Shown: positions 24,017 through 35,815, counted from the first letter of the stretch. The stretch: 64,000 nt of DNA from Apostichopus japonicus (GCF_037975245.1 NC_092574.1:12735213-12799212), one strand, 5' to 3'. Notes: generated by a model not told the origin, from the sequence alone. Made by a program: numbers and translations.

Positions 24017-24589
24017 GACCAGTGATCGGTAGTCAACAGGCACACCAAACGCATAATTATCAGGAACTTAATTTGTGTGCCCAATATGAACAAAGTCTAC
24101 TTTGATATTTATGGTGCAAATGCATTATTTTAGATATGCTGGTTTGTGTGTGGGTGAGTGTTTGTGTGTCTGCGGTGGGGCGGGGTGGGGGCGCGGATGC
24201 ATGTTCTCAATTTGTAACAAATTTAGTTCATATTATATATACTTCTTAGAAGTACACTCAAGAATGGATAGGGGAGGGGAGGGGGAGTAGATATAATGTT
24301 TCTTCTTTGCACATGACCATTATTTTGTTTGATTTAACATAATGTACTCTCGTACATTACTGGTAACACTTATATTTTTGGACTTGGATGAACTTGTTCT
24401 GAGTCGTTTCGTTACTAAAGTTTTTTATGAGGTCATTTAATGAATAATTTACCTACATTAAGCGTGAACCTGCAGTATCTAGCTTGGATGATGCAATCAC
24501 CACCGTAATTGCAAGATATTTTAGAATTTACATTTAGGCTATACTAAATATAAGCAATATAAGTACAATATATTCTGTTGCATATAAGT

Positions 24590-24661
24590 GATCTCGTGGC
24601 GCAACGGTAGCGCGTCTGACTCCAGATCAGAAGGTTGCGTGTTCGAATCACGTCGGGATCA
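24590..24661 (+). tRNA. tRNA-Trp (anticodon CCA), copy 7
   Basis: Intact cloverleaf beginning GATCTCG, CCA anticodon, discriminator A, with TTTT shortly after. Its 5' flank repeats that of copy 4 at 19210 in reverse orientation. Its 3' flank (TGCCAGGAATGAAA with CATTCGTAT) is shared with copy 8 and with the 3' flank of copy 1. Confidence 0.97.
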
Positions 24662-25077
24662 TTCTTAAAACTTTTGCTGTTGCCAGGAATGAAAACGTTT
24701 ACATTCGTATGTTTTTTTGAGGATAAAAGTACGATATAATAAAGCCTCTGATTTGGGAAAGGGTATATAGGGCTCCTCTCTTATCTGTGAAGTGTACGTT
24801 TTCCTTTGGAACAAAAACCTTTTAAGTTTTTTACGTAAATTTGTATATGAACTCTAATACAATCAACTTCAAATCACATTGATTTCAAATGATTTTACCG
24901 GGCAAATGTTACAATTCCACGTAATATTGCTGCATCCCAATAGCAAAGCTGCTCTCTGTTTGCGTGTTTAGTTTTATGAATTAGTTATCTGGCAACAGCA
25001 CAGTCAGTGACATCGTCATGGAGGTAAAATAATTGTGTCAAAGTTTACAACGATGCCACTTCTTCTGTATTCTGTAT

Positions 25078-25377
25078 TCAATATTTTTTGTTGCAGTCAA
25101 TGTAAATACAGGATGATGTCCGTTTAATATGTTTAAACTTGGAGTAGAGTAGAAAGTGGAAGGGAATGGGTGGGGGCTGGGCACACTGTTACTCGGAACC
25201 ATGGGCTGTTATAGAGCACACATGAGCCAATTGGTGCTGGTATTATATCAGATTATTTCTTGGGTGACTAGTGGTCGAGATTTGCTGATCGATGTCCTCA
25301 TTCACTATACATCTTTAAGTCATGTGACTAAGATAATTCCTAAATGTATTACACATTGATCTTGTAAACGCTGACGA
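25078..25377 (-). repeat. Inverted duplication arm I, right
   Basis: Reverse-oriented partner of 17294-17600, forming the 5' flank of the tRNA-Trp at 25378. The match includes ACTCGG or its variant, GGCTGTTATAG, CAATTGGTGCTGG and GAGATTTGCTGATCGATG. Confidence 0.85.
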
Positions 25378-25449
25378 GATCTTGTGGCGCAACGGTAGCG
25401 CGTTTGACTCCAGATCAGAAGGTTGCGTGTTCGAATCACGTCGGGATCA
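25378..25449 (+). tRNA. tRNA-Trp (anticodon CCA), copy 8
   Basis: Cloverleaf with acceptor stem GATCTTG/CGGGATC (two G-U pairs) and one C-to-T change in the anticodon stem that keeps a G-U pair. The CCA anticodon and both internal promoter boxes are kept, and a seven-T terminator follows. Probably functional, but the weakest-paired member of the cluster. Confidence 0.92.
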
Positions 25450-26385
25450 TTGTATGAACTTTTTTTCTGATGCCAGGAATGAAACGTTTTCATTCGTATA
25501 ATTTTTGACAAAAAACGATAGAATAAAGCCTCGGATTTTTCATATTTCATTTCTTCCATTTTTGTTCTTAGTTTTCTAGTTTTAATTACTTAAATGATGT
25601 TCTTATGATGGTTGATATACCGGGCAAAGGACAGTGGGGGGGGGGGGCAGTGCTGCAAATTACCTCCTGTAGCAGCTCCACTTTACCACATATCAGACAC
25701 TTTTAAGGGAATGAATAATTCTTATTAAAAACATTTTTAAGTATAGCGGGTGTGTCGCAACAATAGAGAGACTATAATTCATTAACACCTGTAAGAAGGG
25801 ACATGGAAGAGATTGCCCACTACCTCTCTTTTGTTGAATGTGTATGAGGTGTGGGTAGGGGCTGAGGGGGGTGGGTAATTTTCGTATTTAAATTTAATTT
25901 CTAATACCAATTGTATTATTAAAAAAAAAAAACACTGGCCATCTTTTCAATACCGTAGCACGCCCATGTCGCCACAGACTAAGCGCATAATTTGTGTAAA
26001 ATTCTAAATGGACATACCAAAGAAGCAACAATAAGAAGAAAAGACTAAATATGGTCATACTTCGTGAGTTAATGTACTTCCTCTTTGTATTAACAAAATA
26101 ATTTTGATATATATTCTATTATAACCTGCTGAAATGATTTTCCTTATGAATCCGATATGATATCATATAAACATGTAGTCTACCCCGTTAGACCCACCCC
26201 CCCCCCCGCCCCCCCCCCCTCACACAGACACGCACCCTACATGGGTAAAAATGAAACATTAAAATTAGGTTTAATAACAGGTTATTAGTATTTAAACGAG
26301 ACGTGGGTTCATGAAGTATAGTAGAAAAAAATTAGCCGACACGTTAGCCTTGATCGATCAGTCGTTTACTATAATCACATGAGAT

Positions 26386-26640
26386 TTATTCACTAGGGTA
26401 AGCGTAAGCCATGAGGACGCCTGTTGCTGGTATAGTGTACTCCTTTTGCGTGAACCTCTCAACATGTCCAATTTCAACGTGTTTAAATAGGTCTCTCAGC
26501 TCATAGCCAAGCATGTAGTCAAAACCGATATCAGCTAGGCGGAGCGTAATGGTGGCATTCGTCGAACCCCTGTTGAACATGACAATCGCCCACTCATCCC
26601 AAAATTGAAGACGTTTCAACCAAACTTCGGTTTCCTTTAT
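26386..26640 (-). CDS. GH27 glycosidase, alternative terminal exon A4
   Basis: A TTTCTTTTAG acceptor precedes ATA AAG GAA ACC at 26640, and 84 codons run in phase 0 to TAA at 26386. The product has the layout of the GH27 C-terminal beta domain: EVWLKRL, then DEWAIVMFNRGS, a run of alternating hydrophobic residues, YELRDLF, and a last strand TGVLMAYAYPSE. The stop is embedded in GAATAAA, so the poly(A) signal overlaps the reading frame. It is the most distant (11.8 kb) of five candidate last exons that could follow exon 6 of the catalytic core. It diverges strongly from the other four. No evidence of transcription is available. Confidence 0.75.
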   Translation of the reverse strand: MKETEVWLKRLQFWDEWAIVMFNRGSTNATITLRLADIGFDYMLGYELRDLFKHVEIGHVERFTQKEYTIPATGVLMAYAYPSE

Positions 26641-26987
26641 CTAAAAGAAACACAGGATTTTTCGCCATTAGCATTCTAATCATTATTGTCTTAAATATAT
26701 TAATATATATTTGGTTTTGTTGCCAGCTCTTAATAAATGTGCACCTCGGGCAAGCACTGCAGCCATGCAGGGTTAGTATATGCATTTACTTACAGATGTG
26801 GGAATCACGTTACTTCAGCTGCAATAATCACACTATAGTGAGAAGCAAACACAACGACTGATGTTACGGGATTATTCATAAAGAAGTACTTTATCCTATG
26901 AGTGTATGATAATGATACGGAATATATGAAATGATTCCTTCATGCAAATGTAACTTTTTGTGTTATTCTGCAATATTCTAATATTAT

Positions 26988-27254
26988 TCATTTTGTTTCA
27001 GCAGGGCCGAAAAGGAAGAGTCGGACACCACTAGGATTGACAGTGGAATTAAAAATTGCATAAGAGTCCATGAATCCGATATATTCTCCTGAAAACAAAT
27101 CTAGGGCATCAAATCCAAGTTCTTGATCCACAGGAAGACCAAGTTTCTTCAGTGAAACCGAAAATGACTCCGGAATAGTAGTTCCACGATTAAAGAAGCA
27201 AACAGCCCAACGGCCGTCAGTAGGGCGCATCCAAGCTTCCGTAGTCTTTGATAC
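26988..27254 (-). CDS. GH27 glycosidase, alternative terminal exon A3
   Basis: The acceptor CTTTACTAG ends at 27255, and the exon then reads 88 codons in phase 0 to TGA at 26988. It encodes TTEAWMRP, WAVCFFNRG, SVSLKKLGLP, GFDALDLFSGEY and NPSGVRLFLFG, all placed as in the GH27 C-terminal domain. It is closest to A2 at 29591, which points to tandem exon duplication. A damaged copy lies in reverse at 20912. The acceptor and frame are intact here, so it is a plausible last exon joined to exon 6 at 38440. Confidence 0.78.
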   Translation of the reverse strand, partial: VSKTTEAWMRPTDGRWAVCFFNRGTTIPESFSVSLKKLGLPVDQELGFDALDLFSGEYIGFMDSYAIFNSTVNPSGVRLFLFGPAETK

Positions 27255-28025
27255 CTAGTAAAGGTTATAGGAGTGAGTATAAAGTTGTCATTTATCTAAT
27301 AAAAATCGGTCTTTCTTAATTTAATCCTTTCTTTTCCATCACATTTCTGAGCATGGTATGTGATGACATATATTGCAAGTTATTTCTTCACAGAGTTCAC
27401 GATATACATGGATATTATTAATGCTTACAGATTTTTACAAGGTATTTGCAAAGCTTATAAGACAAATGAGGATAAACGACTGGTAAGGTCTGGAAATGAA
27501 ATCTGACACGATACGTTGGTTGTCTAAGAGGTCGATTTGATTGATGTACAGTACGTGTCAATTGTGCATACGGCGACGTAGGTGTATTATATGCGGATGT
27601 TCCGTTAATCATGTCACGAAATGATTGTTGAAGAAAAGTGACGGTTTTCTCTTTATGGTGATTTTTATTTTGCGTTGGGGGAGGGGGGGGGGGGTTGGTT
27701 GTTAGTTTGAAACAATAAATCTCAGAACGTATGATCTCTCTACCCATTAAATGTCACCGGTTATTTACCGGTAGTTCGAGGATAATTCTCGGAAACGAAA
27801 ACGAAGAGGTCCGGGTACGAGCTAAAGTCATGGAACCACGATGACCCCAGGGATTACTCGCAAACTTGACGTTTGCTTGCAAGAACCTTAACAAGGAGAC
27901 ATACATGTTAATCTCAAAACAATACAGTTCGATTGTCTCTGGTTGTCTTAGATCAGACGAGGAGTATAATAGTAATAAACCCCTACAGAGATGATTAATT
28001 TTGCTTGTCAACGTTAGTCTTCTTT

Positions 28026-29590
28026 ACTTCTCGACCCCTTCGAATCCCTCACCGACCTCCCCCCCCCCCCCCCCACCATCACCCACCCATTTCAACAGGT
28101 CTTCCACTTTTGTACCGATGTCACACATTGGTATAGCATACGTAATTCAATTGTAAGCATAATTCTCAAATACTGAGGAAGGTGAACCCCACCCCGCATT
28201 CATCCTCATTGTACTACAGCTATGGTGAACGAATTTGTTCGAAACCATTGAAAGAACAGACAAACCAACTAGCAAACCAGAAATATCAAATCCACGGCAG
28301 ACTCCGCTCAACTAAACTGCAAAGCAGCGATTTAATTCATATCTCCTAAAGTCTTGTAGTCCTGAATAAGCTACTCACTCCTAAAATTTGTTTTGAGGCG
28401 CAACAGACAATCTTGATATGTCAATAATTTGTCGTGTCACTAAATAAATTGGAAGGTGGATATATGTCTGCTTGTGTGTCGGAAGCTAAATTGAAACACA
28501 ATCAGTTATGTTATCAAAGCAATGTAATTGGAGAGGTGCGGTGTGTAGTGTATACCGTTTGTAGTGTAGGGAGGGACGTGTGGTACGGAGGTGTGGTGTT
28601 AAATCTGCCCTAAAAAATATAAGACGGAGAGAATTGTGAATAAAACACTTCAAAACGATATGTGTATCGCAATAATAATCAAGTTTTATTTACTGCAATT
28701 TACATACGTAGAAATATCTTTTAATCCATAACCATATAATCCATCATCATGACGCGATTCTGTGTATACCAGAGACTCTTGCAGTAGCGTGCTGTTTTAT
28801 TATAGAGCTTGTATTACAAATAAAGAAATACCCAATACCAGGCAAAGATGAGAAATCAAAACTAAGGAATAGCGAAGAGAAATAACAGTTAATCTTATCT
28901 TTCATAAGTTGACAAGATAACTTCATTTTACGTAATGAAGCAATGACTTTAAACAATTAGTATATACTTTCAGTTTACTCATAACACACGAATTACGTAT
29001 ACGATGTGGACAGAGATTAAATGAATTTTAAATGCCTGTGTATGTCTACTGGGTATTATAAGGTAGTACTATACTATGTGCTTTGTAATCACAATATTGT
29101 AATAAAGTTACTTTCTAAGCTTAACTTCGCGGGCTTTGCTTTCTCATGTGACATTTTTATATCACGTGAAATACTATGAATGATGTGGTTTGAAGTATAG
29201 TTACCATCTTCAAGTGACTCTTATCTGAGTTGATCAGTCATTGTAAGTCAAACGAGGAACAAAGTCAATATTCCGCCGATCACAGTATCCGGACAAGTGA
29301 GTACTGTATGTAAATTGGTAGACTGCGGCTGATTAATCTGAGAATGCAGCTAACTTCAATTTGCTCCACAATGGATACATATAGTCCATGTTTTATACCT
29401 GCAACTTGAAACATAACATACGCCGCAGTGTACGATAACCCTCTCGTGCCCCTTCCCCTAGAATTTAACTTGACCATGTCTTCTGTGCTAATACGCACTA
29501 CAACCTAGCTACATGACTAGAAAGCGATGAGGTCTGCTGCCCAGACAAGTAAGACTATACGATTAAACTGACGTAAGACAACCAGCTGCT
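28026..29590. other. Stretch without a supported gene
   Basis: Between terminal exons A3 and A2. It opens with a C-rich patch near 28060-28075. No further domain exon or RNA gene was recognised. Confidence 0.4.
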
Positions 29591-29851
29591 TTATTCAGCC
29601 ATGCCAAACCGAAGGAAAGTTACGCCATTCGGGGCTACCGTACAATTGAATATTGCGTCGGGTGTCATGTAACCATAATATTTCCCGGTAAAGAGATCTA
29701 GGGCGTCGAACCCTTCCACTTTTTTCGTTGGAAGTTTAAGTTTATCTAATGAAACGGAGATTTCAGCAGAAGTCGAGGGGTCTCGGTTGAGAAAAGAGAC
29801 TGCCCAGTGATCACTTATAGGTCGCATCCAGGCTTCCGTTGTATTCGAAAT
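29591..29851 (-). CDS. GH27 glycosidase, alternative terminal exon A2
   Basis: TTTTCATCAG precedes ATT TCG AAT ACA at 29851, then 86 codons run in phase 0 to TAA at 29591. The peptide contains TTEAWMRPISDHWAVSFLNR, SVSLDKLKLP, GFDALDLFTGKYYGYM and APNGVTFLRFGMAE, a complete GH27 C-terminal domain. The stop codon lies within AATAAA (29595-29590). If that signal is used, the 3' UTR would be only a few tens of bases. It sits 8.6 kb beyond the exon 6 donor. Confidence 0.78.
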   Translation of the reverse strand: MSNTTEAWMRPISDHWAVSFLNRDPSTSAEISVSLDKLKLPTKKVEGFDALDLFTGKYYGYMTPDAIFNCTVAPNGVTFLRFGMAE

Positions 29852-30062
29852 CTGATGAAAAGTTGAAATAACGAGCAAAGAAACCAGATTACACCTATAA
29901 ACACTTTCCAAACTATACAATAAAGTAGATTCCGAGTTAACATTGATACATTTTGCGAAACTTCTATCCTCAGATTGTAAAAAGAAGAGTTAGGCCTATC
30001 CCTTGCCCTTACGAGGATATGCCTACGTAGCCTATTTTCATTTTGTTTCTATCGCCTTTAAA

Positions 30063-30317
30063 CAGGCGTGGATCCAGGGGTATGGGGGTTTACCCCGCCC
30101 CGCCTTTCTTCAAAAATAAAATAAAGCAGTTACTATGTATAGCACAATCTTGCGTGTGCACTTTAGTGTAATTATAAATATGCCTCACGTAACATCTAAA
30201 ATTTCAATTGTTTCTGGTGGAGGATCGCCACCCCCCCCCCAACCACCACCAACACATGGGGCGCAGCTTCGACGATCATGCACATCCCTGCTGATTTAAA
30301 TCCTGGATCCGATCCTG
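30063..30317. mobile_element. Possible non-autonomous DNA transposon
   Basis: The ends CAGGCGTGGATCCAGG and CCTGGATCCGATCCTG can be read as imperfect terminal inverted repeats around 255 bases of non-coding sequence with a C tract. No matching target-site duplication was found, so the call rests on the ends only. Confidence 0.45.
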
Positions 30318-30425
30318 ATGACCGTCCACTTTCAAATGTGTGACCAAAAGAGAAGCTCGTGACGAACAGTTCAACAACTTGCGTGTTGAAAATGAAAGTT
30401 CTTTCATCTATTCTTACCTACCCTG

Positions 30426-30793
30426 CAAGGGCGTAGGAACCGGGGGGCTGGGGGGCGCCAGCCCCCCAGTGAAAAATGTGGAGGGGCGGAAGTATCATTC
30501 CGCCCCCCCCCCCCGGTTCGCAAGTCAAAAAACCCCTTTTTCATTTCCAAATGAGAAAAAACAATCTCATTTGGAGCACCAAATTGCATCTAAGGCCAGG
30601 TAAAAATACAAAATTAGGTTAACAAAATGGAGTGGGTGTTGAAGTGTGCTATATTGCACTAAATTGCATCTGAGGCCACCTGGAAATGCAAAAAATTCCA
30701 AAGGGGAGGGGGACACCCCCTCCCCTTAGACCCCTCCCCAGGCTGGCCATCAGTCTTCAGCCCCCCACTCAAAAGTACCTTCCTACGCCAGTG
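30426..30793. mobile_element. Non-autonomous hAT-like element, copy 1
   Basis: It begins CAAGGGCGTAGGAACCGG and ends TTCCTACGCCAGTG, and is flanked by a perfect 8-base duplication CTACCCTG (30418-30425 and 30794-30801). Length is 368 bases, with no transposase frame and long C/G tracts inside. The ends match those of the larger element at 41361-42127 (CAAGGGCG, then GGAACCGGGGG), so both belong to one family. Confidence 0.9.
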
Positions 30794-31550
30794 CTACCCT
30801 GTCTACAAAAAAACATGACATAATTTGAAGCTGTCGCAGACGCATTACCTAGGCTACCAAGCAGGTACAGGTTCACCAACTGTGACCAGTTTATAGTTTA
30901 TCTTGGGCCAGTGAAGAACCCTTTTTCTGCGAATGAACGACCATACTTGAACGCCATGAACCATTACTATATGGTGCTCATAATTGTAATGCTAGAGAAA
31001 CAAAATGCTGTAAAACAGAATCTCAATTGAAATAGCGCGATCCTCGCTTCATTGTTTAATGTTTTGTTTTTTAAAAGTTGTCTATGCTTGTGCACATTGA
31101 ATCGGCTAATTTCATATTTAAGCAGCATAAAGACCCTTATGTTGTGTGAAATATCAGCTGAGAGAGAAAGCAAACGCATGAAGAAGAATTCATTAGAAGT
31201 GGCAGAAGGCAGCATTTTATTTTAGCATGCATGTTATTAGTGAAAAATTATCCTACTGACCCGAAATATCATAGCGTCCTAAAATTGTTGCACTTACGAA
31301 ATACCTTAAATGACATCAGTGTCTCAAATCATAGCATATTTCAAAAAAAGTGTGAAAGTTGAAGTTCCACCGTTATCATTCAGATGCAACACTTTCTTCA
31401 AACATGTGTGTAGGCCTACGATATAATTGAAGGTCGATCAGAATTTGTTACAAAGTGGAAGTATGTTCCCTAGTCTACGTCGTACCAGCGAAAGTTGTAA
31501 GCAGTATACCCTTCTCTTATAACTCCTCCCACCTTTTGAGATACAAGTGT

Positions 31551-31823
31551 TCAAAAACGACCGTGACGTAGTTCACTAGGGTAAAGATGCAATAACCTGC
31601 ACCCTTCTGGTGGTACGAGGATGCTGAACTTATCATCAGTCGAGAAATCCATGAAATCTTTATTTATGAAAATATCTTGCACATCATATATCCCTGTTGC
31701 TATGCCGAGTGATCCCATTTGGACGGTTACATTCTTCGGCATTCCATAATCGTCTTCGTTTAAAAACGCTACTGCATATTCATAACTCTGAAGGGTTTTC
31801 ATCCAGACCTGAACTTTACCAAT
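31551..31823 (-). CDS. GH27 glycosidase, alternative terminal exon A1
   Basis: CTGCTTTCCAG is a strong acceptor before ATT GGT AAA GTT at 31823, and 90 codons run in phase 0 to TGA at 31551. The domain pattern is kept: VQVWMKTL, YEYAVAFLNEDD, NVTVQMGSLGI, YDVQDIF and VPPEGCRLLHLYPSE. Its ending LYPSE resembles the human NAGA strand ending and the A4 end. It is the first extra last exon beyond the ordinary one at 35816 and is as divergent from it as human family members are from each other, so the array is not just a recent copy error. Confidence 0.78.
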   Translation of the reverse strand: MGKVQVWMKTLQSYEYAVAFLNEDDYGMPKNVTVQMGSLGIATGIYDVQDIFINKDFMDFSTDDKFSILVPPEGCRLLHLYPSELRHGRF

Positions 31824-34800
31824 CTGGAAAGCAGAGAAGGAAACCACGATACTCACTCTGTGTGTGTCTGATCCTTGGGTGGAAATATTGGTTCCCATCG
31901 GGTTATTTTATCCATTTATGATTTTTACCAAGCCCATCACTAAAATAGCTAGCCTATATAAACTATTTTTTTGACTGATATTTACGGCTAAAATCTGCAG
32001 TTATAACAGACTGAACCGTAAAAGCAAAGCCCACGTACCATTAAGGCCATGGACCGAAAGTTCTGCAAAACTGATGAAGTTTTAGTCATAAAGTTTGCAT
32101 ATGACACAAAACAATATCTTTCATTCGTAGGACACATTTTGTTTTGGTAGTGGATTAAACGATTAATAACCACAAAATAGACACATTGTAACTACATATA
32201 TCTCTTAGTCTAACGTAGAGTGACGGTAGTTTAATTATGTGTAAATATTACATGGTTTGGTCAGATTGACATGAAATTACGTCCTAAGTGCAAGCCGTAG
32301 CTGTAAAGGTCTACTGACACCTAGCATGTTCAGTAATTTGTTGTGTGTGATAATCTCATTCAAAATCTGTTTAAATAATTGTTTCGAAAAGCTCTTTTCG
32401 TTTCCAAGATATATACATTTGAAGTTTTGATAAATCTGGGAAACTCATTAAATATGTGCAAACAATGACGTAGAGTGTTGGGCTCATCAATATTTCTTAG
32501 TTTAGCCCTTAATAAGTTAACCCTAATTATATCAACCCCACATACTGTGATGAATATTGTGATGCTCCTCTTTTCATAGAAGAACAATTAAATATTTCCA
32601 AAAGTCGCCTTAGGCCAAGAACCTTTCTTCAGTGTCCTTGAAACGAAGGTTGTAAAAACGAAAGGATTAATGTAACAGAAAATTAGGCAGTCACTCCCTT
32701 TAAATCATCAATGTGCATAATAAGCTAATGTCTATTCATAAAACTAGAACCGAGAAGAGACTTGTAAAATGGTCAATCTTTGATGGAGTTTGATGGGAGT
32801 TGCAGGTTTTTTCATGATTTCTAATGCCAATTAGAATGATTAGGACAATGTTGTTCCTAGCTGGTGTCCGTAGAACTTTAAAGATTACAGCGTAGCTTGA
32901 TGTGAATTTATTTATAACAAAGATGGGGTAACGGAGACATTGGAATCTTAAACGGGACCGATAACCAAAACTGCTAATACATGTGCGATTACTGGCCAGG
33001 AGAGAATTAAGCCTAAGCCTAAGCTAATAAATTGCTTCTTATATTGAAGTATATATTGTACATGGACCATTGTACTGACAGTGTTTCCACCTCACTTTAG
33101 CCTTCGAAAGATACAATTGGTTCAAAATACATTGTAGTGATGGGTTATGCATTATAATAGAACGCAAGGTGAAGGTCTAGAGTTGAAGGACGAGAAGTGG
33201 GTGGGTTCAAGCGGATTTGAAATGTCGTTTTCAGTTTAGTTCAATGGTTTACTTACGGTATTCCTTAACTTTGTTTTATCACACTTTACCATTTACACGG
33301 ATGTTCGCCCCGCTACATGCCAAGATAAATGGTATCCAGTGAAGTCGCGTGACAGTCCTATGAGATTAACGTTATTGTATTGATCAATAAATTTAACTTA
33401 AGTATGGAAGGGTAATCTACACGCATCATCGTGTTGTTCATGAACATTAACTCCAGGATAAACACACCTGTGGAATGTTGAACTTACGTTGAACTTACAC
33501 AAATTAGATTTAAACTGCTTAGAGATATATTGTTTCAAACAACAGAGGACGAACAAGATGGACGGGACTGATCAAAGCTGTAAATGCAATGATTGTTTGA
33601 AATGAAGGTAAATAATGCGAAGATAACGAGGCGAATGTTAGCTGCAACAGTAAATGCACCATGACACACGTTCACACTGCAGATATAAACGCAGCATAAG
33701 TTTGAGTAGTCCACATGCATTCACCAACAATGTCGCGGTAAGGCGCATCTCCGTGGCAATCAGAGATAGTTGAACTATATATAACATAGAATGGTATTCT
33801 TTTTCATTTGATTGTAACACAGGGTAAATAGTTCTGAAGCATTCATAGATAAAGAGAGATGGGAGAAGGGGGGAGGGGGGGGGGGGTGAGATGGTGGCCA
33901 ACAGGGTGCACTTTTCAAGAGTACTGTCCTAGAGATCCTGGCCCTTTAACTATTCCCAGACATAGAGGAACTTTGAAGTAGATAAGATTTCTCCGAAATG
34001 CAAAATGCACTGAAGTGAGCCATAAATTGTCCCACATTAGTGACAGTTGACTTTCTAGCATATTTGGTGACCATACTGGTGCCTTTTAAAAATGCATAGC
34101 AATGGCAAAAGCAGAAAAGTTAATGGACATTAGTATTGCTGCCTACTTTAGTATGCAAAAAAAACTGCTAAAAGTTTTCAAAGTATCTTTATGGAGGTTC
34201 CAACCCTCCAGATTATACCAAGATAATGAGGTGTTTTAATTGACAATTAATGGGAAATGGTTCGAAGAGAGCAGTAAAAAATTTTCTTGAATGTGTAACA
34301 TTATTTAACTTGTCTAGCATATGTGTGATGATTATTTAACTTGTCTAGCATATTTGGGGCTGAAATTATGGCATTAGATGAGCATTCACATGTAAATTAC
34401 TCTCAATCTAAAAAGGCCAAAATAGAGAAATAAACATAAGTAGATATTGTGAAACATCATCAGCATTTATTATTAATGTCACTGTCTGCTTATACATAAC
34501 CCACAATGTTTCCTCTACTGCAATTAAAATAGATGCAACTGTTATACAGCCATCTGGATAACACAGCAACCTTTTTTAAGTACCGAAGCAGCTTAAAATT
34601 ACACATAACCCATTTTTGCAATAAGTCTTTAACCATTGTCATGGTAATTTAATCAGGAATGACAATACTTCATATATCCATTCCACCAAGCCTCCCCCTC
34701 CCTTTGAGAAATCATTACTGACTGACTAGTGTCCCATTCAATGTTTGGAATTGAAGACAGATGTGAAACATCATTCACACTTACCCTTTGAGGGTACCTG

Positions 34801-35815
34801 GATGGGACGAGAATATTTTTAGTTCTTTTCTAGTACATTTAGTCAATTTTCCTATTTAAAAATCAAGTATCACATAGTTTTTTATCACATTCATGATTGA
34901 TGAAAACACAAGAAGCAAATTATTTTTGTAATAGTGCAACGAATTCAGGCTATTCTAAGATTAAAAAACAACTGTAGAAAAGATATTGAAAGACATATTA
35001 GCAAGGAAATACATTATTCATTGTAATGAATCTTAACAGTCTCAATAGCTGGTTATCTTTATAAGACACACAAAAAAAGAAAAGAAAGATGAACACTTGC
35101 TACAAGGCAAAACCTGCCGAAAGTTAAAGGGCTTCACCCTGATGAAAGATTATTCAAAATACTGCTCCTTTAAACTCTGAAATACCTTCCCTACAAACTT
35201 TGATCAAACTTTTACACCTTCAAGAAAATATTAACACATTGATACCATTGTGGTTATTTAAAGACCAAATCTTCTTGCTTAATTCATTATTTTTTTTTTC
35301 TTCCTATTGTCCTTATTATTCTTCATGAATATTTATTCAATATGACAATACCATACTTCAGAAACATATTCAGATGAAGGTTTGTAACACACCAATGCTT
35401 GTCAATGTTTTCATATTTCGTAAAGGCATACAATCTTAAGTATTTGAATACAATATTTTGAGCTGGAACTGAGAAAGCATTCTCTACCTAGCACTTTAAA
35501 ATTTACAAATGCATTATTGCCCCCTATGATGAGAACTACTCCAGGACTTATAGAGGGCAGTATTTGCAAATGATGATCAATGTACAGTAGGTCAGGTATA
35601 GGTTGATAGGCTACAGTATCTATCACATAGATATGTCACATACAATGTATTAGACAAATGTTAAGGCACTCTCAAAGGGAAAAGCTACAATTCCAGTTTG
35701 ACCAAAATCACAGCTTACTTTTAATACCATTAGTGCAAAATACAAAGAATTGATTTGGAAATTTTTTTCAAAGTACATAAAAAAAAAATCGCCCGCCACA
35801 AACAAAGTTTTAGGA
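31824..35815. other. Stretch without a supported gene
   Basis: Between terminal exon A1 and the ordinary last exon. No domain exon, RNA gene or clear element was found. It holds a G tract near 33870-33885, an AATAAA on minus at 35337-35332 that could serve the ordinary last exon, and ordinary AT-rich sequence. Confidence 0.4.

Larger units (their letters stand above)
22315..24222 (-). repeat. Inverted duplication arm II, right
   Basis: Reverse-oriented partner of 18222-20108, containing the plus-strand tRNA-Trp at 23083 and the ATG-to-donor segment at 23990-24016. C and G tracts are expanded relative to the left copy. Confidence 0.85.
26066..28025 (-). repeat. Inverted duplication arm III, right
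   Basis: Reverse-oriented partner of 20110-21712. It contains the intact GH27 terminal exons A4 and A3. A C/G-rich low-complexity patch at about 26195-26220 matches a G run near 21560 in the left arm. The left arm looks like the derived copy, since only there are the exons damaged (inference). Confidence 0.9.
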
